A DNA stretch of 58,922 bases, from assembly GCA_023150775.1 (NCBI GenBank), contig JAKLKE010000008.1, positions 1 to 58,922 of the forward strand. The letters run 5' to 3'. A program made the translations under genes and the position numbers. Positions 44,981 to 53,168 of the stretch are shown here, piece after piece; positions within the stretch are counted from its first letter, which is position 1, and every line of letters starts with the position of its first letter. The notes beneath the pieces were generated by a model. That model searched no databases. It saw only the letters and a program-made list of their open reading frames with translations, and was not told the DNA's origin. The stretch comes from Myxococcota bacterium. Its GTDB lineage: Bacteria; Myxococcota_A; UBA796; CAJQPC01.

Positions 44981-46779
44981 CGTGCTCGTGCTGTCGGGCC
45001 GGTAACCGTCGTTGTCCGAGTCTTTGAAGCAGGTCTCTTTGCTGTCGCAGTTCTGGTCAACCTCGTCGCCGGCGATCTCCGTGGCGGCGGTGTTGATGCT
45101 GGAGTTGCTGTCGTTGCAGTCGGTGTTGTTGGTGACCTTGTAGGTCGTGTCGGCGTCGCAGCGCAGGGCCCCGGTGTCGGAGGAGGAGCCGTAGAGGTCG
45201 CTGTCGGCGTCTTTGTAGTAGCGGGTGGTGCCGGTAGAGGGCAGGTCGTCGTTGTCGGCCTTGCCGTCTCGCCGGTGCCGTCGGAGGAGCTGGCCTCGCC
45301 GCTGTCGTTGCAGTCGGTGTCGGACGAGGTGAGGACCGTGCTGGCGCTGTCGCGGTAGCCGTCGTTGTCGGCGTCGGTGTAGCAGCTCTCTTTGTTGTCG
45401 CAGTTGGAGTCGACGCTGTCGCCGACGCCCTCGGTGGCGCCGGGGTTGATGGCGCTCTTGGTGTCGTCGCAGTCGTCGTTGTTGCTGGAGGTGTAAGTGC
45501 CTTCAGCCTCACAGAGACACTGGCTCGACGTCGTCCCGTAAGTGTCCTTGTCGGCGTCGGTGTAGAAGGTCACGCAGCCCAAGGCGCTGGGGTCGTTGAG
45601 GTTCCCGTCGCAGTCGTGGTCGATGTCCTCAGTGTCGCACTCTTCAGTGGCGCCGGGGTAAGCCGCGGCCACGTCGTCGTGGCAGTCGTCGCCACGCACG
45701 CCGTCACGTTGGGGCTCGGCGTCGCTGTCGAAGCCGTCTTGGTCGGCGTCGAACTCATAGGTGTCGCCGTCGCAGGCGGCATCGACGGCGTCGTAGGGGA
45801 TGTCCTCGGCGTCGGGGTGCACGTCGGCTTGGCTGAGCTTGGGGTTGCCGTTGATCGCCGAGTAGTCGGGGTCGTTGTCGGTGATGTCGTCCCAGCAGTC
45901 GCCGTCTTTTTTGCCGGGGTTGATCGTCGCCCAGTCGGCGCAGGAGCCGGTGTACTCGGCGTCGACGTAGTTGTCGCCGTCGCGGTCGCCGTCGTTGCCG
46001 TCGCAGTTCTGGTCTTGGCAGTCGTACCAGATCTCGGGGATGTCGGAGGGGAAGGTGTCGGCGTCGGTGTCGTCACACTCGTTACACACCGCGTAGCCGT
46101 CGCCGTCGGCGTCGTTGTCATCCGCGCCGTCGCAGTTCTGGTCGACGCCGTCGTAGAAGGTGTCCGTGGCGTCGGGGTTGACGCTGGCGGCGTCGGCGGG
46201 GTCTACGGTGATGAGCTCGCCGGAGCAGGAGTCCTCAAAGACCTCATCGTTGGGGCTGCCGTCGACGCAGTCGTCGCCGACGCTGCCGTCGGCCTTCTCA
46301 TCGTTGGCGCTGTCGAAGCCGTCGCCGTCTTGGTCGAAGTCGTTGGCGCCGTCGCAGTTCTGGTCGACGCCGTCGTACCAGGCGTCCTCGGCGTCGGGGA
46401 AGACGAGGTCGGGGGTGAGGGTGACGCCGTCCTGAACCGCCTCGGCCGCGAACGAGCCGTCGTCGGGGTCGTCCCAGCAGTCGCCCTCGACGAGACCGGC
46501 GTGGAGGGGGAAGAGGCTCTGCCAATCCGGGAAGGCGGCGACGTAGGCGTCATCGACGAAGCCGTCGCCGTCTTTGTCGGCGTCGAGGCCGTCGCAGTTC
46601 TCATCGACGCCGTTGTACCAGATCTCCGAGGCCCCAGGGTTGACCTCGGGGTTGTCGTCGTCGCAGTCGCCGTCGGTGACGAGGACGCCGTCGCCGTCGC
46701 CGTCCCCCAACGTCCACGACTCTTTACAGGCCGTGAAGGTCAGAAGGGCCAGGGTCATACCAAGGACGGGGGAGCGCAT
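44977..46779 (-). CDS. 5' part of the frame-disrupted MopE-repeat lipoprotein gene
   Basis: ATG 46779 (AAGAGG upstream) gives a lipoprotein signal (MTLALLTFTAC-K). About 500 residues of MopE-type repeats follow in frame (DGDGDGVLVTDGDCDDDNPE; VNPGASEIWYNGVDENCDG; PGATEGVGDSVDSNCDNK). After SSSDGTGE near 45270 the frame changes and about 100 residues of Thr/Pro-rich antisense-like sequence run to the stop at 44977. In the other frame the expected repeats resume at once (GKADNDDLPSTGTTRYYKDA). The product is probably truncated, or the break is an assembly fault. Confidence 0.75.
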   Translation of the reverse strand: MRSPVLGMTLALLTFTACKESWTLGDGDGDGVLVTDGDCDDDNPEVNPGASEIWYNGVDENCDGLDADKDGDGFVDDAYVAAFPDWQSLFPLHAGLVEGDCWDDPDDGSFAAEAVQDGVTLTPDLVFPDAEDAWYDGVDQNCDGANDFDQDGDGFDSANDEKADGSVGDDCVDGSPNDEVFEDSCSGELITVDPADAASVNPDATDTFYDGVDQNCDGADDNDADGDGYAVCNECDDTDADTFPSDIPEIWYDCQDQNCDGNDGDRDGDNYVDAEYTGSCADWATINPGKKDGDCWDDITDNDPDYSAINGNPKLSQADVHPDAEDIPYDAVDAACDGDTYEFDADQDGFDSDAEPQRDGVRGDDCHDDVAAAYPGATEECDTEDIDHDCDGNLNDPSALGCVTFYTDADKDTYGTTSSQCLCEAEGTYTSSNNDDCDDTKSAINPGATEGVGDSVDSNCDNKESCYTDADNDGYRDSASTVLTSSDTDCNDSGEASSSDGTGETARPTTTTCPLPAPPATTKTPTATSTAPPPTPGPCAATPTRPTRSPTTPTATTATPASTPPPRRSPATRLTRTATAKRPASKTRTTTVTGPTARAR

Positions 46780-46922
46780 GGATGTCAGCCTCTTGCGGTT
46801 GCGTGTCATAGCTTAGCCCCGAACCGGGGGGGAAATCAACTCACCCAGGCAAGCGAATGGGGCTGTGGGGCTTGACGAGCCCGTCCCCCGGATTACCCGT
46901 GGGGGTCCAGGAGTCCTGCTGA

Positions 46923-47822
46923 ATGATCCGGGTCGAACATCTCACCAAGCGCTACGGCGCCACCACCGCCATCGAAGACGTGAGCTTCGAGGTGCCCAAA
47001 GGGCAGGTCGTCGGTTTCCTCGGTCCCAACGGGGCGGGCAAGTCAACGACCATGCGCATCCTCACCGGCTCCCTCGGCGCCACTGAAGGCCGCGCGACCG
47101 TCGACGGGCGCGACGTCTTCACCGACGCCCGGGAGGTGAAGCGCAGGATCGGCTATCTCCCAGAGGTGCCGCCGCTTTACCCCAACATGGTCGTGCGGGA
47201 CTATGTGGCCTTCGCCGGGCAGCTCAAGGGGGTCAAGGATCCCGTCGCCGCCGCCGAGCGGGCCATCTCCCGGGTCGGGCTCGGCAAGGTCGGCCACCGC
47301 ATCATCGAGCACCTCTCCAAAGGGTATCGCCAGCGTGTGGGCCTCGCCCAGGCCCTGGTGCACGACCCCGAGGTGTTGATCCTCGACGAGCCCAACTCGG
47401 GGCTCGACCCCGCCCAGCGCGTCGAGATCCGCGACCTCCTGCACGACCTGGTCGAGGACAAACGCACGATCATCCTCTCGACCCATGTGTTGGCCGACAT
47501 CGAGGCCATTTGCCGCCGGGTCATCATCATCAACAAGGGGCGCATCGTCGCCGAGGACGACATCGAGCGCCTCGGCGGGGAGCAGCGCACGGTGACCGTG
47601 GCCGTGGCCCGCGCGGGGGAGGCCGCCATCGCCGCCCTTCGCGCCGTCGAGGGCGTGAGCGCCGTCGTGGACGAGGGGGACGGCCGCCTGCGCCTCACCA
47701 CCGACGGCGACCGCCGCGAGCACGTCGCCAACGCCGCCGCGCCGTTCGGCCTCTTGGAGCTCTCGGGCCGGGCGCGGCTTGAAGAGATCTACCTTCGCCT
47801 CACGATGGGAGCCACCCCCTGA
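46923..47822 (+). CDS. ABC transporter ATP-binding protein (GldA-like)
   Basis: The 299-residue ATPase has Walker A (GPNGAGKSTTMRILTG), signature LSKGYRQRVGLAQALV, Walker B (VLILDEPNSGLDP) and the H-loop (ILSTHVLADIEAI). It is followed directly by a permease (shared base) and a GldG-like protein, the arrangement of the GldA-GldF-GldG complex. That complex is needed for gliding in Bacteroidota, but relatives in other phyla have no proven role. Confidence 0.93.
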   Translation: MIRVEHLTKRYGATTAIEDVSFEVPKGQVVGFLGPNGAGKSTTMRILTGSLGATEGRATVDGRDVFTDAREVKRRIGYLPEVPPLYPNMVVRDYVAFAGQLKGVKDPVAAAERAISRVGLGKVGHRIIEHLSKGYRQRVGLAQALVHDPEVLILDEPNSGLDPAQRVEIRDLLHDLVEDKRTIILSTHVLADIEAICRRVIIINKGRIVAEDDIERLGGEQRTVTVAVARAGEAAIAALRAVEGVSAVVDEGDGRLRLTTDGDRREHVANAAAPFGLLELSGRARLEEIYLRLTMGATP

Positions 47823-48589
47823 TGCGCAACATCCTGGCCATCGCCCGCCGCGAGCTCTCCGCCTACTTCGCCACCCCCGTAGGTTGGCTGGCGCTCTCGG
47901 CGTTTTTGCTCATCACCGGCTTCTTCTTCGCCGCGCTGGTGAGCCTCTACTCCATGCAGTCCGCGGAGCAGGCCTTCTCGCCGTATGGCGCCCCGGACAT
48001 GAACCTCAACGAGTACCTCGTCGCGCCCTTCTTCGGGAACACGGCGATCATCCTGCTCTTCATCGTGCCCGCGCTCACGATGCGGCTCTTCGCTGAAGAC
48101 CGCAAGACCCGCGCCTTGGAGCTCCTGCTCACGAGCCCGATCACGACGACGGAGATCGTCCTCGGCAAGTTTGTGGGCGCCATGGGCTTCATCGCCGTGA
48201 TGTTGGCCTGCACCCTGCATTATGTCGGCGTGCTGTTCTACCTCGGCGACCCCGACGTCGGCGTCGTCGCGTCGAGCTACCTGGCGATGTTTTTGCTCTC
48301 CGGGGCCTTCGTCTCCGTGGGCCTCGTCACCTCGTCGTTCACGGAGAACCAGGTCGTCTCCTTGGTGCTCGGCTTCGGGATGCTGCTCTTGTTGTGGGTG
48401 CTCGGCTGGGCGGAGTCGGCCTCGACGGGCCTCACCGCTGAAGTGTTGGGCTTCGCCTCGCTCATCAACCGTATGGAGGACCTCACCAAGGGCCTCGTTC
48501 ACACGCGAGATGTGGCGTACTACCTGAGCTTTATCTCGTTCTTCCTCTTCGCGACCCACCAGCGGGTCGAAGCCTTCCGCTGGAGCTAA
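47822..48589 (+). CDS. ABC-2 permease (GldF-like)
   Basis: The 255-residue integral membrane protein has six hydrophobic helices. It begins with RRELSAYFATPVGWLALSAF followed by LLITGFFF, typical of the GldF/ABC-2 group, and has the conserved MRLFAEDRKTRALELLLTSP region. Its ATG overlaps the stop of the ATPase gene by one base. It should form the membrane channel of the GldAFG-like complex. Confidence 0.9.
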   Translation: MRNILAIARRELSAYFATPVGWLALSAFLLITGFFFAALVSLYSMQSAEQAFSPYGAPDMNLNEYLVAPFFGNTAIILLFIVPALTMRLFAEDRKTRALELLLTSPITTTEIVLGKFVGAMGFIAVMLACTLHYVGVLFYLGDPDVGVVASSYLAMFLLSGAFVSVGLVTSSFTENQVVSLVLGFGMLLLLWVLGWAESASTGLTAEVLGFASLINRMEDLTKGLVHTRDVAYYLSFISFFLFATHQRVEAFRWS

Positions 48590-48598
48590 GGGACCGCC

Positions 48599-50341
48599 AT
48601 GAAGACCACACTCATCCGTGGCGCGGGCCTCCTCGGCGGCCTCGCCGTCGTCGGTTTCCTCGTCGCATATTGGCTCTTGGAGCTGCAGAGCCCCCAGGTC
48701 GTCGGCGTCGGCGTCGTCGGCTCGGTGCTGCTCGTGCTCTACCTCTGGCTCGACCGTGAGGAGCTCAGCGAGGTCTCGCAGTCTCGGGCCGTGCGGTACG
48801 GCACCGGCGCGGCGCTCTCCGTGGCCTTGGCCTTTGGTGTCACCATCGCCGCCAACGTGCTCGCCAAACGGTACGACAAACGTTGGGATCTCACCTCCGA
48901 GGGCCGCTACACGCTCTCCGACCACAGCATCTCCGTGGCGTCGGGCCTCGCTGAGCCGGTCACCGTGCTCGGCTTCTTCCAGACCGGCAGCCCTGAAGAG
49001 GACAGCTTCCGCGATCTCGTCGAGGGCTACACCGCGCACACCGACAAGCTCCAGCTCAAGCTCGTCGATCCCGTGCAGGAGCCGCTGCTCGCCCAAGAGT
49101 ACGCGATCACCTCGTCGTTCGGCACCGTGGTGCTCGTCCAGGGCGAGAAGCGTCAGCGCCTAGAGAACGACTTCAAAGAGGAGCCGTTCACCAACGCCAT
49201 CCTGCGGCTGAGCTCCTCCAAAGAGCACACGATCTGCTTCACGACGGGCCACGGCGAGCGGGAGGTCGATGACGACGCCAGCGCTGAAGGCATCGGCGGC
49301 ATGGTCGTGAAGATGGAGGGCCAGAACTACAAGGCCAAGCCCTTCGTGCCCCTCAAAGAGGGGGCGGTGCCCGCGGACTGTGAGGTGGTCATCGTCGCCG
49401 GGCCGCAGTCCGAGCTCGCGCCCCAAGAGCGGGAGATGTTGGCCCGGCATGTGGCCGAGGGGCGGCACCTCATCGTGCTGATCGACCCGCTGGTGGCGAA
49501 CGAGACCGCCGCCGATCTGAGCCGCTACGGCCTCATCATCGGCGACGACCTGGTGCTGGAGAACAACCCCAACTACCAGCTTGAGGGCGGTGATCCGTCG
49601 TACATCGTGCTCGACCGCGCCTCGATGGACTTCCACCCCATCGTCAACGACATGAAGGCCATCGCGCTCCTGCGCACCGTGCGCTCGGTGCGGAAGGGGC
49701 CGGACGTCGAGGGCTACAACGTTCAGGAGCTCGCCCGGACGAGCCCCCAGAGCTGGGCCGAGACCGATCTGAGCTTCGTCACCGCCGGGGTGATGCCCAG
49801 CCCCGATGAAGGCGTGGACCTCATCGGCGGCGTGCCGATGATGGCCGTGGTCGAGGTCGTAGACCCCTCCGTGGTGCCTGTGGGCGACATGAGCCTGCCC
49901 GGTGGGGGCCTGAGCCTCGCCCCGGCTCCGGTGGACCCCGCTGCGCCTGTGGACCCTGCGGCCCCGGTGGACCCCGCTGCGCCTGTGGACCCCGCTGCGC
50001 CTGCGGAGCCCGTCGTCGAGCCCGTCGCGGAGCCCGTCGTCGCCGCAACCCCGGCGCGTGGGCGCAACCCCGGCGGCCGCGTGCTCGTCATCGGCGACTC
50101 CGACTTCGCCGGGAACGGCCTGCTCGCCCAAGGCCAGAACCAGGATCTCCTGCTCAACGCCGTCGCCTGGATGGTGGACGAGGAGGACCAGATCGCCTCC
50201 CGCACGAGCGAGGGCGCGAGCGGCCTGCTCACGATGACCGGCCTTCAGGGCATCGTGGTGTGGCTGATCTCGGTGCTCGGCGCGCCCGGCCTGGCCGTGG
50301 CCTTGGCCCTGCGCTCGTGGATTAAGCGCCGCTCGCTCTGA
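48599..50341 (+). CDS. GldG-family auxiliary protein of the ABC system
   Basis: The 580-residue product has three N-terminal hydrophobic helices in the first ~90 residues ([53 protein letters not shown]), then the GldG domain ([40 protein letters not shown]), and a C-terminal TM helix ([20 protein letters not shown]). A Pro/Val/Asp/Ala repeat linker lies near residue 445. It starts 9 bases after the permease. The family acts with the ATPase and permease; cargo unknown. Confidence 0.88.
   Translation: MKTTLIRGAGLLGGLAVVGFLVAYWLLELQSPQVVGVGVVGSVLLVLYLWLDREELSEVSQSRAVRYGTGAALSVALAFGVTIAANVLAKRYDKRWDLTSEGRYTLSDHSISVASGLAEPVTVLGFFQTGSPEEDSFRDLVEGYTAHTDKLQLKLVDPVQEPLLAQEYAITSSFGTVVLVQGEKRQRLENDFKEEPFTNAILRLSSSKEHTICFTTGHGEREVDDDASAEGIGGMVVKMEGQNYKAKPFVPLKEGAVPADCEVVIVAGPQSELAPQEREMLARHVAEGRHLIVLIDPLVANETAADLSRYGLIIGDDLVLENNPNYQLEGGDPSYIVLDRASMDFHPIVNDMKAIALLRTVRSVRKGPDVEGYNVQELARTSPQSWAETDLSFVTAGVMPSPDEGVDLIGGVPMMAVVEVVDPSVVPVGDMSLPGGGLSLAPAPVDPAAPVDPAAPVDPAAPVDPAAPAEPVVEPVAEPVVAATPARGRNPGGRVLVIGDSDFAGNGLLAQGQNQDLLLNAVAWMVDEEDQIASRTSEGASGLLTMTGLQGIVVWLISVLGAPGLAVALALRSWIKRRSL
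49928..49999 (+). repeat. in-frame PVDPAA repeat (4 x 18 bp) in the GldG-like gene
   Basis: Four 18-bp units encode PVDPAA, with only synonymous differences, then PAEP and related EPV repeats continue the linker. Copy number could change without breaking the frame. Confidence 0.85.
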
Positions 50342-50363
50342 GCGGCGCTCGGCGCCATAAACA

Positions 50364-50395
50364 AGAAGGCACACCCGAGCGGGGTGGGCCTCTTC
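50364..50395. terminator. bidirectional terminator between gldG-like and SCP2 genes
   Basis: AAGGCACACCC at 50365-50375 pairs imperfectly with GGGGTGGGCCTCTT at 50381-50394 around GAGC, and the flanks are AAGAA on one side and CTTC on the other. It lies between two converging genes (stops at 50341 and 50428). Confidence 0.6.
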
Positions 50396-50427
50396 GTCTC
50401 CGGGGTGGGAGACGCCTCAGCGGCGAA

Positions 50428-50766
50428 TCAGCCGAGGATCTGCTGGAGCTTCGTGGCGAGGCCGACGTTGTCCGCGGTGAGCTTGCGGGTCATGAAGAGC
50501 TGCATGGCGAGCGCGGGCTTGTCGAGCATCTTCTCCCAGTTGTCCTTGTCGCAGGTGACGGTGCAGTCGGCCTTGGTGGCGGGCTCACCCTCGACGACGG
50601 TGCCCTCGGTGAGGTTCAACGTCCAGGCGCCAGCGCCGGTGATCTTGAACAAGAAGACCTTGCCGATGTTCTTGAGCGAAGGATCCTTGGCGAGCTTGGC
50701 GGGGAGGTACTCATTGAAGAACGCGAGGGTATCGGCCACGAGGGACTCCTGTTCCAGGTTTCCCAC
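50428..50766 (-). CDS. SCP2 sterol-carrier-domain protein
   Basis: The 112-residue product is a single SCP2 domain, with a hydrophobic pocket for lipids: KVFLFKITGAGAWTLNLTEG, then ADCTVTCDKDNWEKMLDKP and AMQLFMTRKLTADNVGLATK. It is cytoplasmic. A role in lipid or acyl-CoA handling is likely. No partner gene is evident, and it is last on the minus strand before the terminator at 50364. Confidence 0.88.
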   Translation of the reverse strand: MGNLEQESLVADTLAFFNEYLPAKLAKDPSLKNIGKVFLFKITGAGAWTLNLTEGTVVEGEPATKADCTVTCDKDNWEKMLDKPALAMQLFMTRKLTADNVGLATKLQQILG

Positions 50767-50817
50767 ACGGCTAACCGAAACCCGGGCCGCGCGCCAACGA
50801 ACAAGGCGGTCGCCGCC

Positions 50818-51563
50818 TCAGCCGTAGCGTTGTTTGACGCTGCGCTCTAAGTGTTCGCCGATCTTGAGGCGGTCACCGAGGCCCAGCTCACCCCACTGGT
50901 CGGGGCCGGTCTGCTGCTCGGGCAGGCGGCGCAGATCTTCGGGGCGCTCGGGCCAGGGGCGGATGAGGGAGCGTTTGACCCCAAAGAGCTTGCCCACACG
51001 CTCGGCGAGCTCATCAAGGCCCAGGCGCTCGGGGCCGCGCAGCTCGGTGACCAAGGACGGCAGGGGCTCATCGACGGCCTTGAGCAGGGCCCGCAGGGCG
51101 TCGCCGAGCCAGAGGGGGTCGATGGGCGCCGCCGAGGCGGGCACGGGCAGGCGGCGGCCTTGGCGAGCGCGCTCCAACCAGGGGTCGAGGAGCTGATCCC
51201 CCTCACCAAACAGCCACGGCAGACGGATTGTGCGGGCCTCGGCGATGAGGCGCCGGGCGGCGAGGGTGCCCTCGTGGTGGGCGCGTAGGCTGGAGGAGAT
51301 GTTGCCCGCCCGGCGCCGAGGCGCAGCACCTCATCGGCGCCTTTTGGGTCTTGGGCGGAGGCGGCGAAGACGACGATCTGCGCGCCGCGCACCCCGCGTC
51401 GCAGGCCCTCGCCGCTCACGGCGTCGGTGAGGCGCCACAGGGCGGGCAGGTTCACCGGCTTGGGCGAGAGCACGGTCACCTGGTCGCCGCGGGCGTGCAG
51501 GGCCCGGGTGAGCGCCCGGCCCACGACCCCGGCGCCGATGACGACGATCCGTTTTCCGCTCAT
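50818..51563 (-). pseudogene. frameshifted NAD(P)-dependent epimerase/dehydratase
   Basis: The 5' part from ATG 51563 reads RIVVIGAGVVGRALTRALHA (Rossmann GxGxxG) to DPKGADEVLRLGAG near 51310. The frame then changes: the continuation GNISSSLRAHHEGTLAARRL, RLPWLFGEGDQLLDPWLERA and DPLWLGDALRALLKAVDEPL runs in another frame to 50818. The break lies in the G/C-rich stretch 51301-51320. Put together it is a ~248-residue extended SDR-like enzyme. Either the gene is dead or there is a sequencing error. Its start overlaps the PHP gene stop (ATGA), so it was part of that operon. Confidence 0.8.
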
Positions 51564-52393
51564 CCGCGCCCCAACGCCGCCACAAACGGCGCGGCCTGCT
51601 GGGCGTCGAGGGTGAACGACCCCAGGCGCATCGGGTGCCAGCCGTGCCAGTCCGAGCCCCCGGCCAGAAAGACCCCATGTTTGCGGCTCAAGGTGCGCAG
51701 GGTGTTGCGCACGCTCTTGCCCAGGCCCGGTCGGAGGCCCTCGATGCCTTGCAGGCCCACCTTGGCGAGCTTGCCCGTCCAGGCCATCGCCCGGTGCAGC
51801 TCGGGGTGGGCCCAGACCGCCACGCCGCCGGCCTCTCGCCCGAGGCGGATGCCCTCAGCGAAGGGCAGGTCTTGAACGGGCATGAGCTTGCCCAGACGCG
51901 CGAAGGCCTCGGCGCGGTTCTTCACGTGCCCGGCCTGGACCATGGCCTGGGCCAGATGAAAGCTCGTCAGCGCGCGCTCTCCGGCCAAGGCGGCGTCGTC
52001 GGCGGGGGGCAGGCCGTCGAGGCCCAGGCGGCGGATGGCCTCGTCGTAGCGGGCGGCGCGCACCTGGGCGCGGCCATGGCAGAAGGCGCGGAAGTCTTGG
52101 GGCATCTCGCCAGGGAAATACACCAGGAGGTGCTGCTCGACGCCCTCCCAGACCCCGGTCAGCTCGACGGCGTGCAAGAGCCAGATCGGGCGGCCCTCGA
52201 TCTCCACCGGGCCCGCGGGCCAGGCCGGGGGCAGGTCGTGGTCGGTGATGGCCAGCACGTCGATGCCGCCCAAGACGGCGGCGCGCAGGAGCTCGTCCGC
52301 GCTGTGCCGCCCGTCGCTGCGGTCGGTGTGGCAGTGGAGGTCCACACGCCAGCTCGGCGGCAGAGGGGAGGGGAGGCGGGGAGGAGGGGTCAT
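51560..52393 (-). CDS. PHP-domain phosphoesterase
   Basis: The 277-residue product has PHP metal-binding motifs: VDLHCHTDRSDG, AITDHDLPPA, HAVELTG, VWAHPELHRAM and GSDWHGWHP. Such proteins hydrolyse phosphoester bonds, for example small 3'-5' phosphates, with a trinuclear metal site. Starts and stops overlap by 4 bases with the genes on both sides, so it is translated as part of the 50818-52710 set. No signal peptide. Confidence 0.88.
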   Translation of the reverse strand: MTPPPRLPSPLPPSWRVDLHCHTDRSDGRHSADELLRAAVLGGIDVLAITDHDLPPAWPAGPVEIEGRPIWLLHAVELTGVWEGVEQHLLVYFPGEMPQDFRAFCHGRAQVRAARYDEAIRRLGLDGLPPADDAALAGERALTSFHLAQAMVQAGHVKNRAEAFARLGKLMPVQDLPFAEGIRLGREAGGVAVWAHPELHRAMAWTGKLAKVGLQGIEGLRPGLGKSVRNTLRTLSRKHGVFLAGGSDWHGWHPMRLGSFTLDAQQAAPFVAALGRG

Positions 52394-52710
52394 GGGGCCA
52401 GGAGCTCACGGAGGCGGCGGGTGACGTCGCCCACCGGCGCCAACACCTCTACGCGTTTATCCCGGCTGGACGCGCCGTGGGTGAGCGTCGCCGCGCCGCG
52501 CGGCAGTCCGAGCAGGTCGCGGGTGAGCCAGCGGAGCAGCTCCGCGTTCGCCGCGCCCTCTACGGCCGGGGCCGCCACCTTGACGAGGAGCACGCCGTCA
52601 TCCCGCAGAGAGACCGCCGCCTTCTTGGCGTTGGGCGTGACGCGGAGGGTGAGGATCGTCGTCGTCGCGCCCCGGGCTTGAACCGCCGCCGCGAGGGCGT
52701 CGTCGTTCAC
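52390..52710 (-). CDS. DUF167/YggU family protein
   Basis: The 106-residue product shows the DUF167 signature: LRVTPNAKKAAVSLRDDG, VKVAAPAVEGAANAELLRWL and THGASSRDKRVEVL. Function is unknown in all bacteria. In many genomes it is next to DivIVA-like or YggT genes, as here. It overlaps both neighbours by 4 bases. Confidence 0.9.
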   Translation of the reverse strand: MNDDALAAAVQARGATTTILTLRVTPNAKKAAVSLRDDGVLLVKVAAPAVEGAANAELLRWLTRDLLGLPRGAATLTHGASSRDKRVEVLAPVGDVTRRLRELLAP

Positions 52711-53168
52711 GGCTCGCCGCTCCCGCGCTCCTGCTCCTCCAAGGCGCGGCGATGGGCCTCCAAGACGGCGCGGAGATCCGCGGTGAGGCGGTGGCGCTGG
52801 GACTTGAGCTGCACGACCTGGGCGACGAGCTGCTGGTGCTCGTCGTAGGTGGTGGAGATGATCACCTGGGCCTGGAGCCGCGCCTCTCCCAAGAGCAGAT
52901 CGGCCTGGCGGCGGGCGTCGGCGGCGAGGTCTTCGCTCAGGCGCCGGGCGACCATCAAGGTCTGCCGCACCTCGTCGCGCTCGGCCTGGAGATCGGCGAC
53001 CTTCTGATCCCGCTCGCGAAGCTGCTCCCGAAGGGTGCGCACCTCACGCAGCGCGTCCTCCAGAGACTCCCGGGCCTCCTCCAAGAAGGCGCGCACCGCG
53101 GCCTGATCGTAGCCGCGCCGAGACTCGGGGAACTCGCGCTGGAGGAGATCAAGCGGGGTGACGGCCAT
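52707..53168 (-). CDS. DivIVA-domain coiled-coil protein
   Basis: The 153-residue product begins VTPLDLLQREFPESRRGYDQ, then AAVRAFLEEARESLEDAL, the DivIVA N-terminal motif. The rest is one long coiled coil (LREQLRERDQKVADLQAERD; VVQLKSQRHRLTADLRAVLE). Such proteins mark curved membrane or division sites. The start shares one base with the stop of the gene upstream. Confidence 0.87.
   Translation of the reverse strand: MAVTPLDLLQREFPESRRGYDQAAVRAFLEEARESLEDALREVRTLREQLRERDQKVADLQAERDEVRQTLMVARRLSEDLAADARRQADLLLGEARLQAQVIISTTYDEHQQLVAQVVQLKSQRHRLTADLRAVLEAHRRALEEQERGSGEP

Noticed and set aside
43385-46779. Regular 40-100 bp spacing of near-identical blocks as CRISPR or satellite
   Set aside because: The blocks encode the MopE amino-acid repeat in frame, with coding-type variation.
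45616-46875. 419-codon Val/Gly/Ala-rich open frame on the plus strand
   Set aside because: Antisense reading of the MopE repeats; periodicity comes from those repeats.
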